Of a stretch of DNA of 5,259 bases, positions 5,117-5,259 are shown one piece after another. The notes under the pieces were generated by a model. That model was not told the origin of the DNA. It did no database searches and was given only the letters and a program-made list of their open reading frames with translations. The translations under genes and the position numbers were made by a program. Source of the DNA: Solirubrobacterales bacterium (GTDB lineage: Bacteria > Actinomycetota > Thermoleophilia > Solirubrobacterales > Solirubrobacteraceae); assembly GCA_015655225.1 (NCBI GenBank), contig JAATFK010000533.1, positions 1 through 5,259 of the forward strand, in the 5' to 3' direction. Position 1 is the stretch's first letter; the number at the start of each line of letters is the position of its first letter.

Positions 5117-5259
5117 ATGATACTACCTGGCTGAATACTTATGCCGGCATTAACCTCTCGCCCCAAAAACGCAGAACCGGTTTTGTTTTCCAGGATTACG
5201 CGCTGTTCCCTAATATGACCGTATTGCAACACCTGGAATACGCAACCACAGATAAAGAA
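5113..5259 (+). CDS. ABC transporter ATPase fragment, ModC-like, Bacteroidota style (both ends missing)
   Basis: One open frame covers the last 147 bases: V, then DDTTWLNTYAGINLSPQKRR, then TGFVFQDYALFPNMTV and LQHLEYATTDKE. The block VFQDYALFPNMTV is the Q-loop region of an importer-type ATP-binding subunit, with Gln contacting the nucleotide site. The preceding 'INLSPQKRRTGFVFQ' spacing fits molybdate/sulfate-type (ModC/CysA-like) ATPases. Walker A lies before the junction; the signature motif, Walker B and H-loop lie past the right edge. Codons end freely in A or T and GC is about 46%, unlike the other genes here. The wording is closest, from memory, to Bacteroidota (Chitinophagaceae-type) proteins. 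The substrate is tentative; the ABC ATPase call is firm. Confidence 0.8.

Noticed and set aside
3716..5134. A 472-residue open frame on the plus strand opposite PPDK
   Set aside because: It is antisense to a gene with all catalytic motifs intact. Its translation is His/Arg/Leu/Glu-rich low complexity and it runs across the chimeric junction.

Overview
The window is GC-rich (about 70% by eye) with strong G/C bias at third codon positions over positions 1 to about 5110. Its gene content (actinobacterial-looking dnaG tail beside tRNA-Asn, FCD-type GntR regulator, PPDK-type pyruvate phosphate dikinase, leaderless-looking promoters) suggests an actinobacterium, possibly of the Thermoleophilia/Solirubrobacterales type. 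That assignment is inference from composition and protein style. The last ~145 bases are different: about 46% GC by my count, encoding a Bacteroidota-like ABC transporter ATPase fragment. They do not appear to belong to the same genome.

Layout, left to right. (1) 2-181: the 3' end of a plus-strand gene, possibly the primase gene dnaG. (2) 219-291: a complete tRNA-Asn(GTT), with its own promoter upstream and a rho-independent terminator downstream. (3) 369-920: a conserved-looking protein of unknown function (183 aa), ending at a perfect GC palindrome. (4) 957-1139 (minus): a 60-aa two-helix membrane protein, divergent from (5) 1215-1403 (plus): a solitary HicB-like protein. Both have -10-like boxes placed for leaderless transcripts. 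(6) 1436-2092 (minus): a GntR/FCD transcription factor, divergent by only 18 bp from (7) 2111-3472 (plus): a 12-helix MFS transporter. This pair is most simply read as a regulator and its transporter target. (8) 3457-3735 (minus): a decayed glutathione S-transferase gene, with its two ends kept, the middle missing and the frame broken, converging on the MFS gene at a large palindromic element. (9) 3773-about 5107 (minus): the C-terminal half of pyruvate phosphate dikinase with its key catalytic residues intact, cut off at its 5' end by the compositional break. (10) about 5113-5259 (plus): the ModC-like ABC ATPase fragment.

Nothing here amounts to a new multi-gene system. The points most worth checking are the abrupt chimeric junction near 5110, the GST pseudogene made by internal deletion, the nested palindrome at the end of the MFS gene, and the tightly packed divergent control region between the GntR and MFS genes.
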